This document shows, piece by piece, positions 1 to 9,993 of a stretch of DNA of 64,000 bases. Below the pieces are notes generated by a model, which saw only the letters and a program-made list of their open reading frames with translations, searched no databases and was not told the origin of the DNA. The DNA comes from Dactylorhiza incarnata (lineage: Eukaryota > Streptophyta > Magnoliopsida > Asparagales > Orchidaceae), in NCBI GenBank assembly GCA_033032865.1, contig JAWHQI010000040.1:10399001-10463000 (forward strand). Reading direction: 5' to 3'. Within the stretch, counting starts at the first letter, position 1; each line of letters begins with the position of its first letter. The position numbers were made by a program, and so were the translations under genes.

Positions 1-965
1 GATCAAAAGGAGTGGTAGGCACAAATTTGGCTTGCAAAGGTGAGCGAAAAGGGCATGGAATGACAAGGCTCAAACTAGCCAAAGGGTGGCCTACATCACA
101 TTTAACTTGGCGGGTCGCTCTCACCCATGCTTCAAGAGTCGCTTGGGGCAAGTTCTTAGCCCACGAGAAAGGTAAACCTTCCTCCCGACTCGAGCAACAC
201 ATGACTAGCACTCGTACACACACAACGCCGGGTTATCGTCAATTTCATTCAAATTCACCACTTGAGTATAACAAATCTAAATCAACGCAGAAATACTAAA
301 CATAAATTAGATGCATGGAGACAATCTAGTTCTACTCAAATTCTACCATAACATGGGAAGTGACTAGAACACTACATGAGTCAACATCGCACTCCAAATA
401 ATAATTCCTACGTTAACAACCTATTTCACATTCCAACCAAAATAGTTTAACCGGAACAACCACAAAAAGATAAGCGCGCACTCAAGTGGGTGAAATGATG
501 TGTGAAGCATGCAAACAATGATAATGACTAGGATAAATAAGAAACAAACTTCTAATATGCAGTGCAACTCGTGCACAGTGGATGACAACATACGCTCCCC
601 CAGACTTAGTCTAAACAATACATCCAGAAATTGAAGAAAAAAGAGGGGAGGAAGTGTTACCCAATGCTCAGAATTGAGCATACCAGACGATTGGCGTTTA
701 CGATCAAGAACAGTCCGCAGCATCCGAACCAACGAACACAAAACCTGCAAGCACAAAACTCAAAACAACAAAAGCATATGCAAAAGCTGAACTAAAAGAA
801 AGTTAGATAGAAACTACAAAATCAGGAAATCTGGGTTGTCTCCCAGTAGCGCTTTTATTTAACGTCCTTAAGCTGGACCAAATACCTGTATTAACATTGT
901 TTATAAAATGCAGGAATTAAAAGAGAAGTTCTCAAAAGCAGTTTCACAAACTCAGATCACACAAA
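1..965 (-). other. 3' noncoding part of the Athila-like element
   Basis: No convincing gene. Two marks fit the 3' region of Athila elements on the minus strand: the segment at about 832-885, whose complement includes GGGAGACAACCCAG, and a purine-rich tract GGGGGAG at about 595-602 preceded by CTAAGTCT. In autonomous relatives these follow the integrase. Here they follow the protease, which supports loss of pol. A 111-codon hydrophobic frame at 421-756 has no recognisable family and is probably chance. Confidence 0.55.
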
Positions 966-3320
966 TCAGCTAAAAGCGCTCTTATGGTGCGTGTCCCCCG
1001 TAGCGCATAGGCGGGAGGTGAAGGCTTTAGGGCCAACACTGGTGTCACCCACTGCTCCCCTAACCTCCGCCCTCTTGCCACGGAGAGCGGCAGCGCGAGC
1101 GTCGCGTAGAAGTTTTTCCTGTTTAAGTTTAGTGATAGTCGGGGACTGCCACCGTTGAGAGTTTTCAGATTTTTCCGCCTTAGTGGCGGGTAGCGTCACT
1201 TCCGGCATCGTGGTGACTACCGGATCGGCCCAGGAGATGGAGCGCTTAGATAGTTTATTACAGGAATCACAATAAGAGGATAATGGGACATTGTCCCGAA
1301 CCAAATTCACGTAAAAGTTCTTCGAATCGTGGTCTTCTTCCGTCTCGGAACCAAACTCTCGCCGAAGATCAACTTGTTCTTCTTCACTAGACAGGTGCTC
1401 CTCCTTTTCCCCTTCCATTGCTTCTTTAACTTCTTCATGCCCTGCACAGCTCGATGATTCATCAAAATTAAAAAGAGGAGGAGTGGATGTTTCAGCTACA
1501 GCTTCGGGGCAAGTGGGCTGCTGCACCTTATTGGGTAGGAAAACGCACCCCGTAGCGAAATCAAGGGTGGCACCGCTCTCTTTCAATAACGGCACGCCCA
1601 AGATAGGGATAGAATGATTTTCCTGGGGGCCCAAAACCTGAAAATCAGCAACTACAATTGTCCCCTCAACTGTCACCTCCACATTTTTCACTTCCCCCTC
1701 GGATTGTATAACAGTCCCATTAGCAAGCACCAGGGATTTCCTTTCCTCCGTGTTCATTTCCAGTTGTAATTTGGCTACATCTTGCAACACAATGATGTTG
1801 CGGGAGGAACCAGAGTCACACAAAGCTTGTGTTTCAAACTTGTTGATGGAACAGGAAATTACCAGCTCACTCGGATCAGCCTCTACCACATCCCCAAGAC
1901 TCTTCCCTTGATCAATTGGGTTCTTTTCCGTGTTGCTGGGAAGGGTCCCCTGCGATCGCTCGGTTAGCACTTGGGCCAATTGGCCCAACTGCGTTTCCAA
2001 GTTTTGCATGGATGCGGTCTGGTTCACCATATTCGAATTAGCTGCTTGCATGAATTTCTCCATCATCTCTTCTAGATTACTCTTTTTTGGGGTAGGGGGC
2101 GCTTGGTTATAATCCGGGTGTGGTGGCCTCGGTTGGCTCCCGGAGGCGTAAGCATCATTTTGATGCTGCCCCGGTGCCCATCGTTGGCCAGGTGTGTTTG
2201 GATTCCAAGAGAAGTTCGGGTGACTTCTCGCTCCCGGATTATAAGCATTATTGAAAGGCGCCCCCTTAGGCTAATTTCCTATATAATTAACAGATCCGTT
2301 CAAGGTCAAGTGTGCGAAGTCACCTGCCACATTGTTCCCCGGACATTCATACGCGTGGTGCCCTCCGCCTCCACATCCCTCGCAGGTAATGATAGCAGCA
2401 GGCGCGGGTGTAGAAGGAAGTGAGTCGACCATAAAGAGACCACGGCCGCTTCTTGGAGCATTCCTCCCTGCAGTCCAGAATGTACTGTGGGAGGCAGTGT
2501 CGCGCAGAATCCGAAGGGCTTCCTCAGGAGTGTGGTTCATCAAGGTACCACCCGCCGCAGCATCGATCATTGCCCTGTAGTTGGGCTCGATTGCAAAGTA
2601 AAATGTTTCGACCACATTCCACGGTTGCAGCTCGTGGTTCGGACAACGGCGAAGGAGATCGTTAAGGCGCTCCCACGCCTTAGCAAGGGTCTCTTGATCA
2701 AGTTGGCGAAAGGTGGCGATCTCCCGCCGCAAGCTCACGATCTTATCCACAGGGTGGAATTTAGCAAGGAACTTGGATGCGAGGGCATCCCAAGTCGCAG
2801 CAGTCCCGGCCGGAATGGAGTGGAGCCACACCTTTGCTTTGTCGCGGAGTGAAAAGGGAAACAGTCTAAGCTTGACCGTGTCGTCAGCAATCCCCGCGTA
2901 GCGGAAGGTTCCGCAAATATCAGAAAATTCTGCCAGATGCAGATGCGGGTCTTCTCTGGCCATTCCAGAGAACTGAGCGTTGTTCCGGATGATGTTCAAG
3001 ATCGCAGGCTTGAACTCAAACTGATTATTCATAATATTGGGCCCAAACCCCGGATACACACTCCCAGCAGTTGGAGTGGTGTAGTCTCTCATCGTGCGGG
3101 GCCGAGGCCTAACCGCCTCCTGCTCGTCTCCAGGCTGGTGTTGCCCCACGCCGGGCACTCTCGCATCAACATCATTTGGGTCTACCTGATCACCCATTGC
3201 CGCTTGTACGGCAGCAGCGCGCCTTCGTGCGCGAGCGGTCCGTTCAATCTCAGGATCAAAGGGTACGAGTTCGCCTGCGGTTTGTCCTGCATGCACTATC
3301 ACAAACAAAAAGAAAAACAA
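966..3320 (-). pseudogene. Athila-type gag-protease, one in-frame amber
   Basis: This is the capsid-nucleocapsid precursor and retropepsin of a gypsy retrotransposon. The gag part (3320-2274) has the motif FDPEIERTAR near its start, a central retrotransposon gag domain (DKAKVWLHSIPAGT) and a CCHC-like knuckle (CEGCGGGGHHAYEC). The second part (to 966) has the aspartic protease signature CDSGSSRNIIV. Both parts lie in one frame, separated only by a TAG at 2273-2271 just after the knuckle. The original codon could have been CAG, a C-to-T change in a CHG methylation context. The upstream portion has no ATG; the first in-frame ATG is near 3198, so the start is unclear. No polymerase follows. Confidence 0.8.
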
Positions 3321-3384
3321 AGAGAATAAAAAACAACTGCTCGTATAACGAAAGTCACAACACGGGACGTTTCACGCCTGCATT

Positions 3385-3401
3385 CCCCGGCAACGGCGCC
3401 A
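3385..3401 (-). promoter_or_regulatory. Primer-binding site, tRNA-Asp type
   Basis: The minus strand reads TGGCGCCGTTGCCGGGG directly inside the LTR end. This is complementary to the 3' end of plant tRNA-Asp and is the classic Athila primer site. It fixes the LTR/internal junction at 3407/3408 and the element's orientation. Confidence 0.9.
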
Positions 3402-4275
3402 AAAACTTGATGCGTGTCGGCAAGTGCACCGGTCGCTGTCAAGTAATAAATGTGGAGAGTGGAATCCCCGAGTGTCGGTCTCTTGAGGAATGCAGATTGG
3501 GTGAACGAAACGCGTTGTATGACTCTTGTTACACAAGCGCAACACACATAAAAAGGGGGGTTTTGGTTGGTTGTTCCTAATCTTAACAACAATAAAAGAA
3601 ATGCGGGTCGAAAGCACCGCTTCGCGAGGCGAGATGGATGCAACGGCCGCGATGCCGTGCTTCGTGAGGCAGATGGAGTGTGCTCTAGTGCGAGAGGGTG
3701 AGGGTCGCAAACACCTCTTCACAACCGCCGTTAGCTCTTGCCAACGCGGATCAAACACCTTGCGTGCGTGCGTGAGTGAGAGAGTAGAAACGGAGTGATT
3801 CACAAGCAAGCGATGAAGGAAAGTAAAGAAACATTCATTTCAAACAACCCAAACATCACAATATTCCAGTTTACACGATTCAACGAGTACAATGAAGGAA
3901 AGAAGAAAGAGATAACCGATGGGTGAAGACTAGCGGTCGTTCACGGCCGGAATGGTAGGTTGTCGGGCTACCTCCGGACTCGGGCGGACTATGCTTCCGG
4001 CGCAGAGAGCTGTCACGATCTCCCTACGTAGCTCCGTCGTCTTCGACTTCAGATTTCCTCTTCTTCTCACCGGGTCGTAGTGGGGAAATAGCTGCTTGGA
4101 GGCTTGCGGATGATGGAGAACGCTCCCGGACAATGGAGGAAGGCTTGGAATGGATGGAGGAGACTTCCCCTTACGTAGGAGATGAAGTGGAGGCATCCCA
4201 AGATGGTGGTCGGCGGCGTACGGATCAGAAAATCCGCTCCCGGAGGCTGGATCATGACCTAAAATTGGAACAGGC

Positions 4276-4285
4276 ATTTATATAG
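4276..4285 (-). promoter_or_regulatory. TATA box of Athila-like LTR
   Basis: The minus strand reads CCTATATAAATGCC. It sits just downstream of the palindromic motif array and inside the LTR, as expected for the U3/R promoter. Confidence 0.7.
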
Positions 4286-4300
4286 GCGCTGATTTAAACA

Positions 4301-4987
4301 GTGCGCACGGTCATTGGCGCACGACCAGTGGTCGTGCGCACTGGAGTTCTGCGATCATGCGCACTGCCTGGGCAGAACCTGCAAGATATGAAATTTATAA
4401 AATATAAAGTTCGCACGACCGGTGGCGCACGACCGGTGGTCGTGCGCACTATCGTCGGTGGTCGTGCGCACTGGTCGAAACAGAACTCAGAAAACTAATG
4501 CTAAGTGCGCACAAACAGTGGCGCACGACCGGTGGTCGTGCACACTAGCGTAGGTGGTCGTGCGCACTGCACCTAACAGAACTCATGAAAAAAGGGTTAA
4601 GTACACACGATCAGTGGCGCACGACCAGTGGTCGTGCGCAATAGAACCGGTGATCGTGCGCAGTGCTCCTGTGCAGAATTGCACCGGGAACACCTGCACG
4701 ACTCCAATTCCAGCACAACCATGAATCCAGCCACTGAAAGTGGCACCTAACAGCGCATGAAAACTACTAATGAAGAAAAGCAATGAAATCACACCAAAAT
4801 GGGCCTAGAAGTGCACCTAGCATGGAATATCAAATATAAACTATAACAAGGCTAAAGTGCGGTGAAATGACTGAATAACTGCCCAGATGAGTCCAAACAA
4901 GTGTATATGATCAGGACTCATCAGTGTGCACGATCAGTGGCGCACGACCAGTGGTCGTGCGCAATAGAACCAGTGATCGTGCGCAGT
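4301..4987. repeat. Palindromic CG motif array in Athila-like LTR
   Basis: There are repeated self-complementary blocks of the type CACGACCGGTGGTCGTG and GTGCGCAC. They occur as dispersed variants (GACCAGTGGTC, GACCGGTGGTC, GATCAGTGG) separated by unique sequence. The array lies immediately upstream of the LTR TATA box on the minus strand. The motif is private to this LTR within the window. Confidence 0.8.
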
Positions 4988-5247
4988 GTTCCTGTATAGA
5001 ATTGTACCGGGAATACCTGCACGACTCCTGTTCCTACAGAAATGCTAATCAGGCCACTGAAAGTGGCACTCAACAGTACGATAAGGCTAACAAAGGAGAA
5101 TAAACATAAAAATACACCAAAATAGGCCAAGAAGTGCATCTAGCATGGAATGATAATTATGAGCTAAAACAAGGCTAAAGTGCAGCGGAAAGACTAGAAA
5201 CACGGCCTAGATGAGTCCATATATGTGTATATAATCGGGACTCATCA
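4601..5247. repeat. Tandem duplication of the LTR terminus
   Basis: Two diverged copies of about 322-325 bp (4601-4922 and 4923-5247) both run from the motif CGATCAGTGGCGCACGACC to GGACTCATCA. The duplication includes the LTR end, so two candidate termini exist. It could be a U3 duplication or a truncated second LTR. Confidence 0.7.
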
Positions 5248-5466
5248 GCCAGTCCTTATTATAATTCTATAAACACAATGACGTTTCTTAGCAGAAAATC
5301 TTGCATGAAAATCTTCATCCATTATTTCACATTTAGTAACTCCTACATTATGATTCCTTACAAAATAATTAATAGATTGCGTAATTTTATAAGGAAGAAT
5401 TAATGTTTTTAAGTTAAAATGTGCTACCTGTCCTATACCATGCACCCCTGCATCTGTTCTACCAGC
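5248..5466 (-). pseudogene. TruA-type tRNA pseudouridine synthase exon, truncated
   Basis: TruA converts uridines 38-40 of tRNA anticodon stems to pseudouridine. The minus strand gives the catalytic motif [17 protein letters not shown] with the nucleophilic Asp, then a helix region containing INYFVR, and [14 protein letters not shown] followed by YRI, all collinear with TruA. The exon is open for 72 codons and is preceded by a pyrimidine-rich 3' splice site (TTCCTTTTACAG, AG at 5468-5467). It ends abruptly at the Athila LTR, so the rest of the enzyme is lost or off-window. By memory of the family, the wording resembles alphaproteobacterial/rickettsial or mitochondrion-derived TruA more than the chloroplast-type plant enzyme. 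The intron acceptor argues for a nuclear gene rather than contamination. Confidence 0.7.
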
Positions 5467-6030
5467 CTGTAAAAGGAATCTTGCCGGGTGTCCCGCTGCT
5501 GAAAGGGAAGCTGCAGTCCAAGGGAAAAAAACAGAGGAAGCTTCAGGTAGAATGGGAGCTTACCGGAGGTGAGTCAGTTGGAGAAGAAGATTGGAAAAAA
5601 AAAATAGAATAGGAGCTTACCGGAGGTGCCGATCGATGATGCCCTAGGCGTCTGCGGGAGGAAGGTTCAGCGGCGTGGTCGGTGATGCCGTAGGCGTCTG
5701 CGGGAGGATGTATGAAGCTGGACGGGGAAATGAGGAGGTTTTGGCGTCTGCGGGAGGAAGTATGAGGAGCGGAGGAGTTGAGGAGCGGAGGAGTTGAGGA
5801 GCTTTTGGCGGGTCGCTGCTGCCGTGCGGGAGGATATACCTATTCCTTTTGGCGTGTGCGGGAGACATGGGAGGAGAAGTGACGGAGAGCTCTGCCTCTG
5901 CAGCTGCTTTCGACGGATTTGACGGAGAGCTCTGCTCTGCTGTTGCTGCTGCTTTGGGAGGAGGCGTGAGATGGGGAGCTGTGCTGTTACCGCTGCTTTT
6001 GTGCCTACAAATCTGACGGCCGCAAATCGA
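5467..6030 (-). other. Possible 5' part of the TruA gene, GC-rich and repetitive
   Basis: Upstream of the TruA exon the minus strand has two near-identical splice-donor contexts (CTCCG then GTAAGC, at 5620 and 5564) and a polypyrimidine stretch before the acceptor. Further up, a frame from ATG at 6038 begins MLHRFAAVRFVGTKA, is rich in Arg, Ser and Gln and nearly free of acidic residues for about 100 codons. This resembles an organelle-targeting presequence. The segment also contains imperfect repeats of GCGTCTGCGGGAGGA and GACGGAGAGCTCTGC. That these form exon 1 of the TruA gene is inference; the stop at 5667 would have to lie outside the exon. Confidence 0.35.
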
Positions 6031-6736
6031 TGTAGCATTTTGATCGTGTGGCTAAAATTAAAAGTTTGGTGTGCTTGGCAAGATATGTATATTTACTCAT
6101 ATAATAAAGATTTATATGAAAGAGATCAAGGGCTTATGCCCCGTACTTGTCCAAAAATAGAACAAAATCTCACTCTCTCACTCTACATCTATGCGGAAGC
6201 TACAAACTCTCGTCAATCTGTCGGAGGGTAGTAGTAGTAGTAGTAGTAGAGCAGCAACTGCTCCTCAAGTTTTGCCATCACGTCCCATTGGTCGTGCTGC
6301 TGCTCCGCCTCCATGTACACATGGTGTTACGGTCACAACCGACCGTTAGTCCTAAAGACTAATCCAGTTTGTCCTCGCCTCCCCCTGCGACTCCTAGACA
6401 CCGTGCTGGAGGACGAAGCGGAGGACAACAAGGGGTGAAAAAACAAGCAGGTGGCATGTGGCAAGACTAGCAAGGTATATATACTAAAAAAGTATTGAAG
6501 GTGATTCTATGCTAGCACAAATATGATATATCAGCATTAAATAAAAAATTGTACAAAAGGAGCAGATATAGTAATAATGAAGAGCAGCTACACAAATAAC
6601 CTTAACTTATAAGAATGCCCATACAAACTTATAAGTTAAGGGATTTGGCACTAAGGTAAACTCATCGAATAAAAGAGCCCATACTAATTTACACGACGAG
6701 GTCATATTATATGATATGATGTTATGCCATGCTATG
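6031..6736 (-). repeat. Old gypsy LTR (left copy), fragment 1
   Basis: This aligns by eye with the right LTR at about 41930-42620. Shared blocks include AGGGCTTAT, a CTGCTGCTCC-type stretch, and CCCATACAAACTTATAAGTTAAGG (6620s versus 42510s), followed by a similar ATG-rich tail. The left edge is uncertain: TGTAGC at 6031 is a candidate terminus. The fragment stops at 6736, where the Retand element begins, and resumes at 21349. It includes a (GTA)n run at about 6226-6250. Confidence 0.6.
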
Positions 6737-7506
6737 GGTACAACCCTGTGTTCTCCTGAGGAGGTAAAGGCCCAAAGATTAGTAAGCTGGGCTGGAAGAG
6801 GTCATCCCACCCCCAAGGAGTCGCGAGAGCTAGGGGGTACGGGCCAAGGGGAGCTCGCAGGAGGGAATGCGAGGCCTGGCCTCGGCGGTTATCGCCAGAA
6901 GGAGGACGAGCGGGGCCTTCACAGAGTGTTCGCCTAAGCCTTCGCAGAGTGTTTGCCTAAGCCTTTGCAGGGTGCTTGCCTAATAGGGGTTTCACGATCA
7001 AGACACGTGGGAGCTCTCGCGAATGGCATTCTCATAGGCCGCTTGTCCAAGGGCCAAGGAGGCAAAATTACCCTTCTGCTCCTGGTGGTCTGCCGTTAGC
7101 CCCTCTAAATAGTGGAGTTTGGCTGTTAGCAGACCAATTTGGGGTGCGCTTAGTAAAACCAAAAGGAAGAATTCCACTATTAAAAGACCACGAACAAAAA
7201 ACTATAAATAGACCTTGAAGGGCACCTTGGGACAGGATTCCGATCTCAGACTCTGAGCTCTTTCCTCCCTAGGTTCCTTTTGTTTAGCTCTCTAGCTCTC
7301 CAAGGTGCCCAGTCTCAGCTTTGGCTTGGGAGGGGAAGCGCTCAACGATCTTCCGGGTTTGTGGTGGGACCTCCTCGCTGTGACTAAGGTCTAAGTCTAA
7401 TTCCAAACCTCCAGTCTGCTCTTTCTGAGGGATCAATAAGGGTTAGATGCCCCTTCACTTGTTGAGGGCCCGAGCTTCATAAGAGACCAAGAAATTGGTT
7501 TCAACA
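6737..7506 (+). repeat. 5' LTR of the Retand-like element
   Basis: About 770 bp, ending TTTCAACA. It matches 20581-21348 along its whole length with many scattered substitutions; its first bases GG replace TG seen in the 3' copy. A TATAAATA box lies at 7203-7210. The matching box in the 3' LTR has decayed to TTAATTAG near 21048. It also contains dispersed CTCGCGA-type motifs. Confidence 0.88.
7203..7210 (+). promoter_or_regulatory. TATA box of Retand 5' LTR
   Basis: ACTATAAATAGACC lies about 300 bp before the LTR end, as expected for the genomic RNA promoter. It is destroyed in the 3' LTR. Confidence 0.65.
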
Positions 7507-7509
7507 TTT

Positions 7510-7525
7510 TGGTGCGGTGAGCATG
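7510..7525 (+). promoter_or_regulatory. Primer-binding site of the Retand-like element
   Basis: TGGTGCGGTGAGCATG begins 4 bases after the LTR end. It starts with TGG, complementary to the tRNA CCA tail. The tRNA species was not assigned. Confidence 0.6.
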
Positions 7526-7562
7526 GAGTGTAGCTAGTCCAGTAAAGTTCTAAGGAAGGGAC

Positions 7563-9018
7563 ATGGCAGGAGATGAAGAGCAGGGCGAGGAGTTTTGCTG
7601 GTGACCCCCGGTGGTGACGCCAAGGATGTTCTAGGACTTTAGGAGGGAAGTCCTCGACACCCTCGGATTCGCCGTCGTAGCGTTGCGAAGCAAATTTGTG
7701 ACCCCGCGCCTCAGGCATTCTCTCCTCCAGCAGCGGCTGGCGAGTATGCCCCGGGAGGAAGGGATAGAAAAGAAGTGGTCAGGGGGTCAGTGCAAGACCT
7801 GGAGGGGCGAGTGCTGTTCGCCAGCCCGTCAAGCGAGGTTCTGCCGACCACGGTACCGACGAGCCCAGTGCCGGAGAGCACAGTGCAGGTGAGTGCGGCG
7901 CAGGCGAGCGTGGTTTTGGTGGGCGCGACGCCCGTGAAGGCTGTTCCGACGAGTGTGGCTCTCACGAGTATGGTCCCAGTGAGCTCAAGCATGGCGAGGG
8001 AGCTCGAGGGGCGAGTGGAGCAGGAAAGGGTGGCAAGAGGAGGGATCCCCTTTTGCGAGCTGGTGCTTTCTGCCCCCATTCTGAAAGGGTTCGGGGAATG
8101 GGACAGGGTCTACTACCACGGCAGGGATGACCTAGTCCAGCACCTGCAGTATTTCGAGGACTCGGTTTCTATCAAGCCGATGTCATATGCTTTCAAGTGT
8201 CGGTTCTTCGCCGTCACCCTGAAAGAGAAGGCCAGGGACTGGTTCCATCAACTCCCAGCGGGATCGATCTACGCATTTGAAGACTTGCGTAGAGTCTTCT
8301 TGTTGAGATTTTCGACTTCGAAGAAGAGGAAGAAGGAAGCTGAGTCCTTCTTCAATGTTAAGCGGGAGCCCAAGGAATCTTTGGCTCACTATGCGGATTG
8401 ATTTCAGGAGGAGTTATTGCTCACCCAGGAGATGCCTAGGTTTGCCCTCCATCTTGCCTTCACGGTTGGGCTGAAGGAAAGTTTCTTCAAGATGGGATTG
8501 AAGAGGAAGGCCCTCGTCTCCTACGAGGAGTTGATGGAGAGGGTGGCGGAGGAAATCGAAAGTGAGGAGGCCAATCGGAGCTCACCAGGAGGCTAGCAAA
8601 GCTTAGTGAGTCGGAGGTCAGGTATCAGGAGGTGCGGAGAAGGGAAGAGCCTCGGGCCCCGAAGGGGGGATGGAGGCAGCTGGGCAGAGGAATGCAAGGT
8701 CAAGGGAGAGGTTACGCCCCAGGTGGGGGTAACTTCCATGGCGGTCAGGGAAGACCCCATCAGTTGGGATGGAGGCAAGGTCCAAGGCATCTGCTTCCCC
8801 CGCCTCAGCAGGTCATGGAGATCAGGAGAGGGAGGGGAGGAAGAGGAAGGAGAGAAGGAGCAGAAGCAGGAGAAGGAAGGAGAAGGGGGAATATGGTGGC
8901 AGAGGCCGAGAGGGGAGAGGTGACGTTGCCATATTGTGACTTCCATGACGAGGAAGGTCACGCGACGAACACTTGCATGGAGTTCTTGGAGCCGAAGTGG
9001 GCCAGAGTGTCGGCATAG
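7563..9018 (+). pseudogene. Retand-like gag
   Basis: Gag forms the particle that packages element RNA. A likely start is the ATG at 7563 (MAGDEEQGEEFCW), which meets stops within 25 codons and then shifts frame near 7770. The best stretch (7775-8401) carries the plant gag domain: VKREPKESLAHYAD and a KARDWFHQLP core. The TGA at 8399 replaces a position that is normally Trp or Arg, and the same frame continues to about 8596 (LTQEMPRFALHLAFTVGLK). After a shift, 8632-9018 is Arg/Gly-rich and ends in a zinc-binding motif, YCDFHDEEGHATNTC. Confidence 0.75.
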
Positions 9019-9189
9019 CGACAGCAGTAGCAGGTGAGGATTGAGGAGGTCCTGCCTCGGGAGGATGAGGAGGAAAGCTGCGTGGATAGGGTCGATTTGG
9101 GGACCCGAGGAGGGATCAAAGTGATCCATGGGGTTGTTGGGGTTGAGACAACCCGCAAGGCGAGCCTCCATACCATCTACCGCCGGAGC

Positions 9190-9985
9190 GTGGCTTTGAC
9201 ATCCACGCCCCCCCCCCGGCCAAAAAATTTACTTTCTCTTCGAGGGACTTGCCAGGTCAAGATGACCCTTTCTGCGATGTGTTGGTCATCCAGACCGCCA
9301 TTGAGAACTTCACGGTGTCCCGGATTCTCGTGGACTACGGAAGCTCTGTCAACATCATCTTCAAGATGGCGTTCGATGAGATGAAGGTAGAGACCAAGAG
9401 GGTGTTAGCCTCGGATGGCCCGTTGTTCGGGTTCTCCGGAGAGAGGAAGGAGGTAGAGGGGGAGTGGGGATCCATGTGGTCCTGGGCGGGCAATCTCAGA
9501 ATTGTCGCTTTGTCATAGTGGATGGCCCCAACAGCTATAGTGCCATCTTCGGACGTCCGCTTATTAGTGCTTTCTGCTGCGTCCCCTCCACCTTCCACCA
9601 GTGTCTCAAGTTCAACTCGGGAGGAGTTCAGGTTCGGGTAAGGAGGGACCGAAAAGTAGCAAGGCAGTGCTACGTGACGATAGTTAACACCATCTCCTGG
9701 ATAGCCGAAGCAGAGAAATGGGATCAGGTGATGGGGGAGCCGCCAGGTCTCGGAGAGGAAGCAGAAGAGGAAAGAAGGGGAGAAGGAATGGCCCTGGGGG
9801 GAAAGGTAGAGGAGCAGATGGAGGAAGGAGAGGAGAAGAAGGAAGAGGTAGAGGGCCAGGCCCATAAAAGAAGGGCAGAAGAAATGATGACGATCGGAGA
9901 AGAAGGAAGGAAGAGGCCGAAGCGTTCACCAACGGTGAGGGGAAGGAAGGCGATTGGGGAGAGCAATCTCGGCTGGATGTCGTAG
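9190..9985 (+). pseudogene. Retand-like aspartic protease
   Basis: This is the retropepsin that matures the polyprotein. The frame at 9249-9518 contains VSRILVDYGSSVNIIF, the catalytic D-x-G-S-S with Tyr at the variable position, then LFGFSGERKEVEGE, typical of Tat proteases. A frameshift near 9470-9520 moves the rest (SYSAIFGRP, VPSTFHQCLKF) to the other frame, which runs to 9985. The last part is a highly acidic Glu/Lys-rich linker before RT. A run of nine or more C at about 9208 makes the beginning uncertain. Confidence 0.7.
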
Positions 9986-9993
9986 AGGAGGTC

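Larger units (their letters stand above)
1..5247 (-). mobile_element. Athila-like gypsy element lacking pol (partial)
   Basis: In minus orientation this shows a 5' LTR (5247 to 3408), a primer-binding site complementary to tRNA-Asp, a gag-protease reading frame, and then directly the noncoding 3' region typical of Athila elements. No reverse transcriptase, RNase H or integrase lies between the protease (ends 966) and the 3' hallmark at about 832-885. It therefore looks like a non-autonomous, gag-retaining derivative that would need enzymes from a relative. The 3' LTR is outside the window. Family assignment rests on the gag, the DSG protease and the Asp primer site. Confidence 0.75.
3408..5247 (-). 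repeat. 5' LTR of the Athila-like element
   Basis: On the minus strand it starts TGATGAGTCC (5247) and ends CGCATCA (3408), giving TG...CA termini, and abuts the tRNA-Asp site. It is about 1.84 kb. It contains a TATA box at 4276-4285, an upstream array of CG-rich palindromic motifs, and a tandem duplication of its terminal 320-325 bp, so a second terminus-like end lies at 4922. The other LTR is outside the window, so the boundary at 5247 cannot be checked by pairing. Confidence 0.75.

Noticed and set aside
421..756. Hydrophobic 111-codon frame as a possible env or membrane protein
   Set aside because: No family resemblance, GC-poor noncoding 3' region of an Athila element, and it overlaps the purine-rich hallmark.
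5248..5466. Bacterial contamination of the assembly
   Set aside because: The exon has a plant-like splice acceptor and is fused to plant LTR sequence; a chimeric clone cannot be fully excluded.
8593..9171. Minus-strand 192-codon frame
   Set aside because: Shadow of the Arg/Gly-rich gag tail; Pro/Ser/Leu composition arises from the opposite strand.
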